From: UBA1424 sp041669225
GTDB lineage: Bacteria; Bacillota_I; Bacilli_A; RFN20; CAG-826
Assembly: GCA_041669225.1 (NCBI GenBank)
Contig: JBAYBO010000034.1
Coordinates: forward strand, 1-10,775
Reading direction: 5' to 3'
Length of the DNA stretch: 10,775 bases
The translations under genes and the position numbers were made by a program. The notes below the pieces were generated by a model. That model made no database searches and was not told the DNA's origin. It saw nothing but the letters and a program-made list of their open reading frames with translations. Below are positions 5,509-10,775 of this stretch, piece after piece; positions within the stretch are counted from its first letter, which is position 1, and each line of letters begins with the position of its first letter.

Positions 5509-6510
5509 ATGCACGTCGGTATCGCTGGAACTGGCACTTGGGCAACAGCCCTTGCTCAGGTATTAACAGATAATGGTCATGAGGTTATTCTCTACGGCCG
5601 TGAGCAAAGTCAAATTGATGATATAAATATTTTTCATCGTAATTCTTTTTACTTCGGTGACCAAATAAGACTTTCATCAAAAATCGTGGCTACGAATGTG
5701 ATATCTAATATGTGCCAAAATGCGGATGTAATTCTTTTAAGCGTTCCAACAGGAGCTGTAAGTGAAGTGGTGCAAAAAATAATTCCTTATCTCAAGTCAA
5801 AAACAATTTTTGTCAATACTGCGAAAGGTTTTGATCCGCAAACAAAAATGCGCTTGTCACAGGTTATTCGCTTTCATGTCCCCAAAGACAAACTAGCGGG
5901 AGTGGTTTCGCTTCTTGGTCCTTCACACGCGGAAGAAGTAATTTTGCGCCACTTAACCCTTATCACTTCAGTTTCGAAAAATAAGAAAGCTGCTATTATT
6001 ATTCAGCAACTTTTTGCCAATGACTATTTTCGAGTATACATCCTAAAGGATGAAATCGGTGCCGAATACGCGACTGCCATGAAAAATTGCATCGCCATCG
6101 CCGCGGGAATTATAGATGGTTTAGGCTTAGGTGATAATGCTAAAGCCGCTCTTATTACTCGAGGGCTTAATGAGATGGTTAAACTTGGAACGTTCTTTCA
6201 TGCCCGCCCAAAAACATATCTTGGTTTAACTGGTGTTGGCGATTTAGTTGTGACTTGTGGCTCGAAGCATTCGCGTAATTATCAAGCTGGTTTCATGATT
6301 GGCAGTGACAACTCCAGTGAGCGTTTTCATCGCGAGAACACCAAGACTGTTGAAGGTGTTAGAACAACCGAAATTATTCATGATCTCGCTTTTAAAAAAT
6401 GCATCTCTTTACCAATTGTCGAAGCCCTCTATCTAGTTCTTTTTAAAGACGCAAAGCCATCGGAAGTTATTGCCGAATTAATGAACAGACCACTAAAAAA
6501 AGAAGATTAG
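5509..6510 (+). CDS. gpsA: NAD(P)+-dependent glycerol-3-phosphate dehydrogenase
   Basis: This enzyme reduces dihydroxyacetone phosphate to sn-glycerol-3-phosphate, the backbone precursor for phospholipids. At 333 residues it has normal length. The N-terminal Rossmann motif is GTGTWATALA (7-16). The third glycine of the dinucleotide loop is Ala12, a GxGxxA form often linked with NADP(H) use, though I cannot settle cofactor choice from this. Further landmarks are TAKGFD (104-109) with Lys106, GPSHAEEV (137-144), AMKNCIAIAAG (190-200) with the catalytic Lys192, GVGDLVVTC (242-250) with Asp245, and HSRNYQAG (254-261). All key residues expected for the family are present. GGGAG at 5494-5498 lies inside the end of der and serves the ATG at 5509. 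The der-gpsA order is conserved in Bacillota. A 7-bp AT-rich inverted repeat (6503-6509/6518-6524) spans its stop but has no U-tract. Confidence 0.95.
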   Translation: MHVGIAGTGTWATALAQVLTDNGHEVILYGREQSQIDDINIFHRNSFYFGDQIRLSSKIVATNVISNMCQNADVILLSVPTGAVSEVVQKIIPYLKSKTIFVNTAKGFDPQTKMRLSQVIRFHVPKDKLAGVVSLLGPSHAEEVILRHLTLITSVSKNKKAAIIIQQLFANDYFRVYILKDEIGAEYATAMKNCIAIAAGIIDGLGLGDNAKAALITRGLNEMVKLGTFFHARPKTYLGLTGVGDLVVTCGSKHSRNYQAGFMIGSDNSSERFHRENTKTVEGVRTTEIIHDLAFKKCISLPIVEALYLVLFKDAKPSEVIAELMNRPLKKED

Positions 6511-6522
6511 AAGGCAATAATC

Positions 6523-6549
6523 TTGATAATTTATTTATGCTGTGATAAT
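6523..6549 (+). promoter_or_regulatory. Putative promoter of hup
   Basis: TTGATA at 6523-6528 and an extended -10 (TGTGATAAT, 6541-6549) are separated by 15 bases. The short spacing is offset by the TG extension. A start near 6556 would precede the AAAGGAG ribosome-binding site (6565-6571). Independent transcription of HU from the gpsA operon fits its usually high expression. Confidence 0.5.
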
Positions 6550-6581
6550 TTTTAGACAGAGTATAAAGGAGAATAAATTTT

Positions 6582-6854
6582 ATGAACAAAGCTGATCTGA
6601 TTTTAGCAGTCGCCGAAGAGGCCGATCTTTCCAAACGTCAAGCCGAGGCCGCCGTCGAAGCTTTATTAAAGCTCGTCGAGAAAGCTCTCGTTAAAAATGA
6701 ATCCGTCAAACTTTCAGGTTTTGGCGTATTTGAAAACAAAAAACGTGCCGCTCGCACTGGCACAAATCCAACTTCCGGTAAGAAGATTCAAATTCCGGCA
6801 AGCAACACCGTTTCATTTAAGCCTTCAAAATCTTTAAAAGAAAAGGTTAACTAG
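6582..6854 (+). CDS. hup: HU-family nucleoid DNA-binding protein
   Basis: This is a small histone-like protein that dimerises, wraps and bends DNA and compacts the nucleoid. The 90 residues are the standard HU length. The start MNKADLILAVAEEADLS is typical, GFGVFENKKRAAR covers 46-58, and the DNA-embracing beta arm follows with RTGTNPTSGKKIQIPAS (58-74). Pro63, the intercalating tip residue, is in place. The C-terminus FKPSKSLKEKV is also canonical. ATG at 6582 has AAAGGAG at 6565-6571. The gene has its own likely promoter and a strong terminator, so it is a monocistronic unit after gpsA. The gpsA-hup order resembles B. subtilis, where hbs lies near gpsA with spoIVA between; no sporulation gene is present here. 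Confidence 0.97.
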   Translation: MNKADLILAVAEEADLSKRQAEAAVEALLKLVEKALVKNESVKLSGFGVFENKKRAARTGTNPTSGKKIQIPASNTVSFKPSKSLKEKVN

Positions 6855-6872
6855 TCTTAACAAGCAAAGGAA

Positions 6873-6898
6873 AGGTTGGCATAAGCCGACCTTTTTTT
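6873..6898 (+). terminator. Intrinsic terminator of hup
   Basis: AGGTTGGC (6873-6880) pairs with GCCGACCT (6885-6892), eight pairs including one T-G, around an ATAA loop. A continuous T-run extends to 6898. It lies 18 bases after the hup stop and 28 bases before the next ATG. Confidence 0.93.
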
Positions 6899-6914
6899 AT
6901 TGTCATTTTTTGTA

Positions 6915-6920
6915 TACAAT
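6915..6920 (+). promoter_or_regulatory. Possible -10 box giving a leaderless cca transcript
   Basis: TACAAT at 6915-6920 is exactly six bases before the ATG at 6927, so the expected transcription start is the A of the start codon. There is no Shine-Dalgarno between the hup terminator and the ATG. No good -35 is seen at 17 bases upstream (6892-6897 is the terminator T-tract). Confidence 0.4.
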
Positions 6921-6926
6921 TTATCC

Positions 6927-7532
6927 ATGGATAAAAACATTTTCATTAACTTAGCCAAACTATTCGAAAAGAATGGGTTTTCTCTTTATATGATCGGTGG
7001 TACTTCACGCGATTATTTACTTGAAAGAAAAGTATTGGATTATGATTTTGTCACCGACGCGACCCCAGAAGAGATGAATCTTTTTCTTGAAAGCGCTGAT
7101 TTTACTTTTGCAAAATTTGGAACTATACGGATTAATTATAGTAATCAGAAAATCGATATTGTCACAATGAGAGTGGAAGGTGATTATGTTGATTTTCGTC
7201 ATCCGAAAACTATTCATTATGTTCGCGATATTAAATTGGATTACGTCCGGCGTGATTTCACTATAAACGCAATTTATATTGATAAAAATTTTGCTGTTTA
7301 TGATTTCGCTGATGGATTGCAAGATTTGAAAGACGGAATTATTCGTTTTATCGGCGAACCGGAAAAACGTGTTACTGAAGACCCGCTTCGCATATTAAGG
7401 GCCGAAAGATTTGCCAAGAAACTCAATTTTGTCATTGAAGAAAAAACTCTTGCCGCCATCAATAAACATCGCTCATTATTATCAAAACTAAGTCCCGATA
7501 AGGTGCGAGAAGAAGAAAACAAACAAAAGTGA
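6927..7532 (+). CDS. cca: Truncated CCA tRNA nucleotidyltransferase (head and neck only)
   Basis: This is a class II polymerase-beta-type enzyme that would add or repair the 3' CCA of tRNA. The catalytic head is intact: GGTSRD (24-29), the metal-binding DYD (38-40), RRDFTINAIY (108-117), DGLQDLKDGIIRFIG (129-143) and the base-selecting EDPLRILRAERF (151-162). The protein then ends at residue 201, shortly after the SPDKVREE element (189-196) that normally leads into the tRNA-binding body and tail. Usual length is about 390-450. The missing half is not found in another frame: only 51 bases separate the TGA from dnaD, and reading through TGA gives a short unrelated tail. This points to a deletion, not a single frameshift. 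It could be a minimal head protein, a split gene with its partner elsewhere, or a decaying copy. The intact motifs favour selection on what remains. The ATG lacks a Shine-Dalgarno. Confidence 0.85.
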   Translation: MDKNIFINLAKLFEKNGFSLYMIGGTSRDYLLERKVLDYDFVTDATPEEMNLFLESADFTFAKFGTIRINYSNQKIDIVTMRVEGDYVDFRHPKTIHYVRDIKLDYVRRDFTINAIYIDKNFAVYDFADGLQDLKDGIIRFIGEPEKRVTEDPLRILRAERFAKKLNFVIEEKTLAAINKHRSLLSKLSPDKVREEENKQK

Positions 7533-7542
7533 TGTCGGAAAA

Positions 7543-7562
7543 CACGCTTAGCGTGGTATCAT
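7543..7562 (+). promoter_or_regulatory. Putative extended -10 promoter of dnaD with overlapping small inverted repeat
   Basis: TGGTATCAT (7554-7562) is an extended -10 box, and transcription would begin near 7569, just before the AAAGGAG ribosome-binding site at 7573-7579. CACGC-TTA-GCGTG at 7543-7555 is a perfect five-pair inverted repeat that abuts the -10 box. No clear -35 is visible. The repeat could instead be a weak stem after cca, since only a broken T-stretch follows. Confidence 0.4.
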
Positions 7563-7583
7563 ATTTTTACGTAAAGGAGCGCT

Positions 7584-8243
7584 ATGGATATTATTTCAAT
7601 GGAAGCCCTAGACTTCCGCTATCTATTAATTGAACATTATAAAAAAATCGGACTTGATGAAAATGAACTATCGGTCGTTTTAGTCATTGATCATTTACTT
7701 GAACAAAAAAATAAATTCATAACCGCTGATTTATTAGGCCTTCGCATGACGTTAAAAACTGATGTCATTGATAAGATTTTAGTCCGTTTAATTACGCGTG
7801 GTCTCCTCGAATATGAAACGACGAGCAAGAACATGAAAACGTCTTTAAAACCTCTACGTGCAAAACTCTATAAGGAGTTTCAACTTTCGCTAGCGAAAGA
7901 ACAAGAATTAAATTCTTCGACAACACGGAATGCCTCACTTAAAAATATTTACGAAGTATTTGAAAAAGAACTAAACCGCACGCTCTCTCCGCTTGAATTC
8001 TCTATTATTAATGAGTGGATTAATTTTGGGTATAGCGATGAAATGATTATCAACGCTCTTAAAGAAGCAATTAGCAAAAACAAACATTCTTTAAGATCAA
8101 TTGATAAAATTCTTCTTCAATGGCAAACGCGCGATGATATGGAAAAAGAAGGTTATAGCGCTGTTAGTGAGAAGTGGAATAAAGATATTGAGCAAACAAT
8201 TAAAATCGCCAAGACCAAATGGGTCGATGACGATGAAAAATAG
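7584..8243 (+). CDS. dnaD: DnaD-family replication initiation/restart protein
   Basis: This is a primosome protein that in Bacillota helps load the replicative helicase at oriC and at restart sites. The 219-residue product shows two expected parts. The N-terminal winged-helix oligomerisation region (about 12-105) is related in pattern to other DnaD proteins (GLDENELSVVLVIDHLL, then MTLKTDVIDKILVRLITRGLL). The C-terminal DnaD/DnaB2 domain (about 121-185) has IYEVFEKELNRTLSPLEFSI, INEWI and IINALKEAI. The usual YIDRIL-x-x-W signature is here SIDKILLQW (172-180), with Ser for Tyr at a DNA-binding motif, which is a mild deviation. ATG at 7584 has AAAGGAG (7573-7579) at a short spacing. Its last codons overlap the start of nth. 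The cca-dnaD-nth order recalls B. subtilis. Confidence 0.9.
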   Translation: MDIISMEALDFRYLLIEHYKKIGLDENELSVVLVIDHLLEQKNKFITADLLGLRMTLKTDVIDKILVRLITRGLLEYETTSKNMKTSLKPLRAKLYKEFQLSLAKEQELNSSTTRNASLKNIYEVFEKELNRTLSPLEFSIINEWINFGYSDEMIINALKEAISKNKHSLRSIDKILLQWQTRDDMEKEGYSAVSEKWNKDIEQTIKIAKTKWVDDDEK

Positions 8244-8871
8244 CGATAAAATCAAACTTTTTAAAACTTTTTTAGATGATAATTTTCCTAATGCACAGTG
8301 TGCTCTTGCTTATCAAAAAGATTATGAACTTGTGATAGCTGTTGTCTTAAGTGCGCAAACAACAGACAAAGCCGTTAACCTTGTTACTCCGAAACTATTT
8401 TCGAGGTTTGACAGTCTTGAAAAACTCATGCGTGCTCCCTTACCTGAGATTGAAGAAGCAATTCGTTCAATTGGCTTATATCGAAATAAAGCTCTTAGCC
8501 TCAAAGGCATAGCAACAATGCTTGCTGATGAATTTCAAGGAAGAGTTCCTGTAGATAGTGAAAGCCTTCTTCGCCTGCCAGGAGTAGGAAATAAAACTCG
8601 TAATGTCATACAGGCCGAACTCTTTCATATCCCGTCAATGGCGGTTGATACACATGTTGAACGCATTTCTAAAAGAATGGGTTTTGCAAAAGAACAAGAT
8701 ACACCCGATCAAGTTGAAATCAAACTTAGAAAGCTGATCAAGCTAGAAGAATTAATTAAAACAAACCACCAAATAATTATTTTTGGAAGAGAGATATGTC
8801 ATGCTCGCAGCCCACAATGTATTAAGTGTGGTTTATCTGGTGTTTGTAAGTATTTTTCAAAAATAAACTGA
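8233..8871 (+). CDS. nth: Endonuclease III (DNA glycosylase/AP lyase)
   Basis: This base-excision repair enzyme removes oxidised pyrimidines and cleaves at abasic sites. The 212-residue length equals that of the family. The helix-hairpin-helix LPGVGNKTRNVI contains the catalytic Lys121, and VDTHVERISKRMG supplies the catalytic Asp139. The [4Fe-4S] ligands are C189, C196, C199 and C205 in the exact C-x6-C-x2-C-x5-C spacing of Nth. The start is ATG at 8233 (MKNSDKIK) or the in-frame ATG at 8227; neither has a strong Shine-Dalgarno. Both lie inside the end of dnaD (stop 8241-8243), so translation is probably coupled to dnaD. The dnaD-nth pair is conserved in Bacillota. The last 15 bases overlap the end of recU on the opposite strand. 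Confidence 0.95.
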   Translation: MKNSDKIKLFKTFLDDNFPNAQCALAYQKDYELVIAVVLSAQTTDKAVNLVTPKLFSRFDSLEKLMRAPLPEIEEAIRSIGLYRNKALSLKGIATMLADEFQGRVPVDSESLLRLPGVGNKTRNVIQAELFHIPSMAVDTHVERISKRMGFAKEQDTPDQVEIKLRKLIKLEELIKTNHQIIIFGREICHARSPQCIKCGLSGVCKYFSKIN

Positions 8872-9438
8872 GTCGATAACTTCCAAGTAAAAAAGTCTTG
8901 GAATATAACTTTCTTTTATTAAATGTCCATTCCTTTTTACATCATGATAAGGAATCGATTTGCGCTTTTCGCCTTTAAATGCTTCGATAACAAAACTCGC
9001 ATCGAGTAAAAATGTTTCGCCAAAAGCTTCAAATCGGATAACAAAAAAGGCAATTCCCCCGTGTTTTAAGACTCTTTTTAAATGTTGTATCTGATGAAGA
9101 GTAATGTTGGACAAGGGAAAAGAAGTACGCAATTTAGTGCTCTTTGCCTCAAAATCTAGATATTTGCCGCGATAAACACCGTTATAGTCAGTTGTTGACT
9201 GTTTTTCAAAATAGGCGTTTGTAATTATTGCTCCGCGACTGTAATCAACCTTTACGACGTTGATAGGAGTGGGGCGTTTTGTAATGACGGCAATGTCTTT
9301 GTCAATATAGTACTGATTTGAAATATTAATGTCTTCTTCAAGATTCATGCCGCGATTAGCGCTTGAAAGAACACGAGGTTTATTAACAACCTTTTCGTTT
9401 TTTGGTTTCGGACTTGAGCCGCCGGGATATCTAATCAT
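8857..9438 (-). CDS. recU: Holliday junction resolvase RecU
   Basis: This structure-specific endonuclease resolves four-way junctions in recombination and chromosome segregation and acts as a homodimer. The 193-residue product closely follows the B. subtilis pattern: MIRYPGG at the N-terminus, SANRGMNLEEDIN (26-38), TKRPTPINVVKVDY (53-66), STTDYNGVYRGKYLDFEAK (81-99) and a KSIPYHDV segment later. Asp84, Glu97 and Lys99 have the spacing of the B. subtilis catalytic residues D88, E101 and K103. The start is ATG at 9438 on the minus strand, two bases after the stop of the upstream exonuclease gene. There is no clear Shine-Dalgarno, so coupling is likely. The usual Bacillota partner ponA is not adjacent. 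Its TGA stop lies inside the end of nth (15-bp convergent overlap). Confidence 0.96.
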   Translation of the reverse strand: MIRYPGGSSPKPKNEKVVNKPRVLSSANRGMNLEEDINISNQYYIDKDIAVITKRPTPINVVKVDYSRGAIITNAYFEKQSTTDYNGVYRGKYLDFEAKSTKLRTSFPLSNITLHQIQHLKRVLKHGGIAFFVIRFEAFGETFLLDASFVIEAFKGEKRKSIPYHDVKRNGHLIKESYIPRLFYLEVIDSVYF

Positions 9439-9440
9439 TG

Positions 9441-10166
9441 TTAGCTAACGTATTCGCGAATCATTTCTTCATAATCTTCTGGGGTGACCGGTTCGCCCTT
9501 TGTCAACTTATTAATAAGCTTTGGAAGTGGAGAAGGTAACGACCTATTTTTAGCTAAGACTTTCTTATACTCTTGCGCTAATAAGTCAGGATTTTTATGC
9601 ATCGCATCGTAAAGAAGGGCAAGATTACGCGCATCATCAAGCGGGTCATGTTTTATTCCATCGAATTCGATTGAGAATATTTTAAGTGAGTTATCAAGCG
9701 ATAAGGAATTTCCTTTTTCGTCTTTGATATACCGGCTGATAAAAGCCGCTAGATCGAGATAATTTTCTTTTATAAACTTTGCATCTGTTTTATTTGCGTC
9801 AAGATTATGGCTGACGGTTTGACTAATGATACGTAGGTCATGATTGCCAAAAGTAATAAATAATGATTTAGAATATGAACGGCCAACGTATTTCTTAAAA
9901 TCATCCATCGCTTTGCGATACGATACACCTTCTTTTTTCATCATCTCGTTAGTGATGCCGGTCAGTTGGACCACGACTTTTCCTACGTTATTCTTCGCAA
10001 GAACAAGACGTTTAAAACCGGGATAGGTTTTGCGGATTGTTCCTTCTTTTGATAAAACGACATGGACGGCGCCTATGGCGATCATCTCATGAGAAAATTG
10101 AGTTCCCTCTAAGTCCAGAAAGACGAGATGTCGACGGCCACGAATTGCTTTTTTTAACTCATTCAT
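9441..10166 (-). CDS. DEDDh-family 3'-5' exonuclease
   Basis: This is an exonuclease-fold protein of 241 residues resembling the DnaQ/KapD/ERI-type group; the substrate (DNA or RNA) is not evident. Exo I is FLDLEG with Asp18 and Glu20. Exo II is FGNHDLRI with Asp110. Exo III is KHDPLDDARN with His173 and Asp178, the H-x4-D spacing of the DEDDh subclass. All five metal or catalytic positions are present, so it should be active. The C-terminal 50 residues (about 190-241) form an extra charged tail outside the fold. The ATG at 10166 (minus) is the only Met before Asp18 and has no Shine-Dalgarno; a TATACT box lies 13 bases upstream. It leads a two-gene unit with recU, two bases apart, which suggests a recombination or repair role by association. 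An RNA-processing function is equally possible. Confidence 0.88.
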   Translation of the reverse strand: MNELKKAIRGRRHLVFLDLEGTQFSHEMIAIGAVHVVLSKEGTIRKTYPGFKRLVLAKNNVGKVVVQLTGITNEMMKKEGVSYRKAMDDFKKYVGRSYSKSLFITFGNHDLRIISQTVSHNLDANKTDAKFIKENYLDLAAFISRYIKDEKGNSLSLDNSLKIFSIEFDGIKHDPLDDARNLALLYDAMHKNPDLLAQEYKKVLAKNRSLPSPLPKLINKLTKGEPVTPEDYEEMIREYVS

Positions 10167-10179
10167 ATAATTCGCAAAT

Positions 10180-10185
10180 AGTATA
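10180..10185 (-). promoter_or_regulatory. Possible -10 box of the exonuclease-recU operon
   Basis: On the minus strand TATACT (complement of 10180-10185) lies 13 bases before the ATG, predicting a leader of only about six bases. The -35 position (complement of 10203-10208) is a poor match. It is divergent from the gpsB promoter. Confidence 0.4.
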
Positions 10186-10240
10186 CCACTCTCGTATTAA
10201 TAAACATAGGGGAAAAAGGAAGATTTAGCGTTTAATTTAA

Positions 10241-10269
10241 TTGTATTTGGTCCCCATCTTTAATATAAT
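10241..10269 (+). promoter_or_regulatory. Sigma-A promoter of gpsB
   Basis: TTGTAT at 10241-10246 and a perfect TATAAT at 10264-10269 are separated by 17 bases. The start falls near 10276, about 14 bases before the gpsB ATG, which has AGAGGAAG at 10277-10284. Transcription likely continues into rnpB. Confidence 0.8.
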
Positions 10270-10289
10270 TAAAAAAAGAGGAAGATATC

Positions 10290-10652
10290 ATGGATTTTAA
10301 AGTCAAATTAACCGTTAAAGCCATTATAAACAAGCCCTTTTCAAAAGATGTTAAAGGTTATGATGCCCTTGAAGTCGATAAATTCCTCGATCAAGTCGCT
10401 CTCGACTACATGAGTTTTGAAAAAGTTCTCTCTGAGCGAGAAAAATACATTGCTGACCTCGAAACATTAATCAAAAAGCATCGCGATTCGATATCTTCAC
10501 TTGAGATTGAAAATGCAAAGTATCGGAAGCGGTTTGAAAACATCAAAGATGAGGGAAAAGTGTCTGTCCAAAACGTCGAATACATCCGTCGAATTAACGT
10601 TTTGGAAAAAGAATTGTATCGTTTAGGCAAAGACCCATCTAAAATTAAATAG
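10290..10652 (+). CDS. gpsB: Cell-division/septum adaptor GpsB (DivIVA-like)
   Basis: This is a cytosolic membrane-associated adaptor that coordinates penicillin-binding proteins between elongation and division. The 120-residue product has the DivIVA-type N-terminal membrane-binding domain (about 4-38): KLTVKAIINKPFSKD, then VKGYDALEVDKFLDQV. Lys22 replaces the usual Arg of the R-G-Y motif. A coiled coil follows (about 38-90). The short C-terminal multimerisation segment, QNVEYIRRINVLEKELYRLG (94-113), matches the N-x-x-I-L-x-R-x-x-x-L-E-K pattern of GpsB. That segment, the small size and the position just before rnpB (as in B. subtilis) favour GpsB over DivIVA. The protein is somewhat longer than the approximately 98 residues of B. 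subtilis. A clear promoter and Shine-Dalgarno precede the ATG at 10290. Confidence 0.9.
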   Translation: MDFKVKLTVKAIINKPFSKDVKGYDALEVDKFLDQVALDYMSFEKVLSEREKYIADLETLIKKHRDSISSLEIENAKYRKRFENIKDEGKVSVQNVEYIRRINVLEKELYRLGKDPSKIK

Positions 10653-10775
10653 CACCGACCTCGATAACTGCTGGTTATTCCAGAGGAAAGTCCATGCTCG
10701 CACTGGCTGTGATGCCAGTAGTGATTGCGCTAGCGGAAAAAATAACGCTAGGTATGCGGGAGCGCATAACGGCGG
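10653..10775 (+). ncRNA. rnpB: RNase P RNA, type B-like, 5' part (cut by window end)
   Basis: This is the catalytic RNA of RNase P, which removes 5' leaders from tRNA precursors. The universally conserved GAGGAAAGTCCATGCTCGCA begins at 10683. A CTGG-TTAT-CCAG hairpin precedes it (P3 region). Downstream are GCCAGTAGTG, a hairpin CTAGCG/CGCTAG, and GCGGGAGCGCATAACGGCGG at the window end. GTAGTG after the first hairpin resembles the B. subtilis type B RNA. The 5' end is placed just after the gpsB stop and could be off by several bases in either direction. The 3' part, including the type-defining P10.1/P15.1 elements, lies outside the window. A weak promoter within gpsB (TTGTAT 10614-10619, TAAAAT 10640-10645, spacing 20) is possible; otherwise it is processed from the gpsB transcript. 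Confidence 0.95.

Noticed and set aside
6503..6524. AAGATTA/TAATCTT inverted repeat after gpsA as a terminator.
   Set aside because: The stem is AT-rich with an eight-base loop and no T-run follows. It also overlaps the likely -35 of hup.
7017..7322. Minus-strand open frame inside cca, and similar frames opposite or out of phase with cmk, der, nth and gpsB.
   Set aside because: These are shadows of genes with clear family motifs in the other frame. None has a ribosome-binding site or recognisable domain.
7530..7583. TGA read as Trp (code 4) rescuing the short cca.
   Set aside because: Reading through gives about 14 unrelated residues before TAA, not cca sequence. TGA also ends nth and recU at the expected C-termini, and Trp codons in Der are TGG.
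1..10775. Mobile element, CRISPR array, prophage, toxin-antitoxin or defence island.
   Set aside because: No transposase, integrase, spaced direct repeats or defence domains are seen. The content and order are core Bacillota housekeeping.

Overview
The window is a gene-dense, AT-rich chromosomal segment of a bacterium in the Bacillota/Mollicutes neighbourhood. The evidence is the gene set (dnaD, recU, gpsB, a type B-like RNase P RNA, an ECF-type RibU) and the order cmk-der-gpsA-hup ... cca-dnaD-nth-recU-gpsB-rnpB, which resembles two Bacillus subtilis neighbourhoods joined and thinned out. TGA is read as stop (ends of nth, recU and the short cca) and Trp is TGG, so this is not a code-4 mycoplasma. 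A V-type ATPase and direct cmk-der adjacency suggest an uncultured or deep-branching relative of Mollicutes or Erysipelotrichia. That placement is inference.

Layout. Positions 2-1919 (+) hold the end of a V-type ATPase operon (subunit B C-terminus, subunit D) and nnrD, an NAD(P)H-hydrate repair dehydratase. At 1973-2842 a promoter, an FMN riboswitch and ribU form a self-contained riboflavin-uptake unit, closed by a terminator that also serves the opposing ferredoxin gene (3045-2860, -). Positions 3170-6510 (+) are a tight cluster: an unrecognised tail-anchored membrane protein, cmk, der and gpsA. HU (hup) follows with its own promoter and a strong terminator.

Positions 6927-8871 (+) carry a cca gene cut to 201 codons, then dnaD and nth overlapping each other. 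On the minus strand a DEDDh 3'-5' exonuclease and recU form a two-gene unit (10166-8857) whose end overlaps nth. gpsB (+) starts from a clear promoter and runs directly into rnpB, which the window end cuts off.

Functionally this is mostly housekeeping: ion-motive ATPase, flavin uptake, nucleotide and phospholipid precursors, ribosome assembly, nucleoid, replication restart/initiation, base-excision repair, Holliday-junction resolution, division and tRNA processing. I see no mobile element, CRISPR array, defence island or tRNA gene. The points most worth a second look are the truncated cca with an apparently leaderless start, the double-acting FMN riboswitch platform, an 18-bp dyad between ferredoxin and the membrane-protein operon, and the exonuclease-recU pairing.
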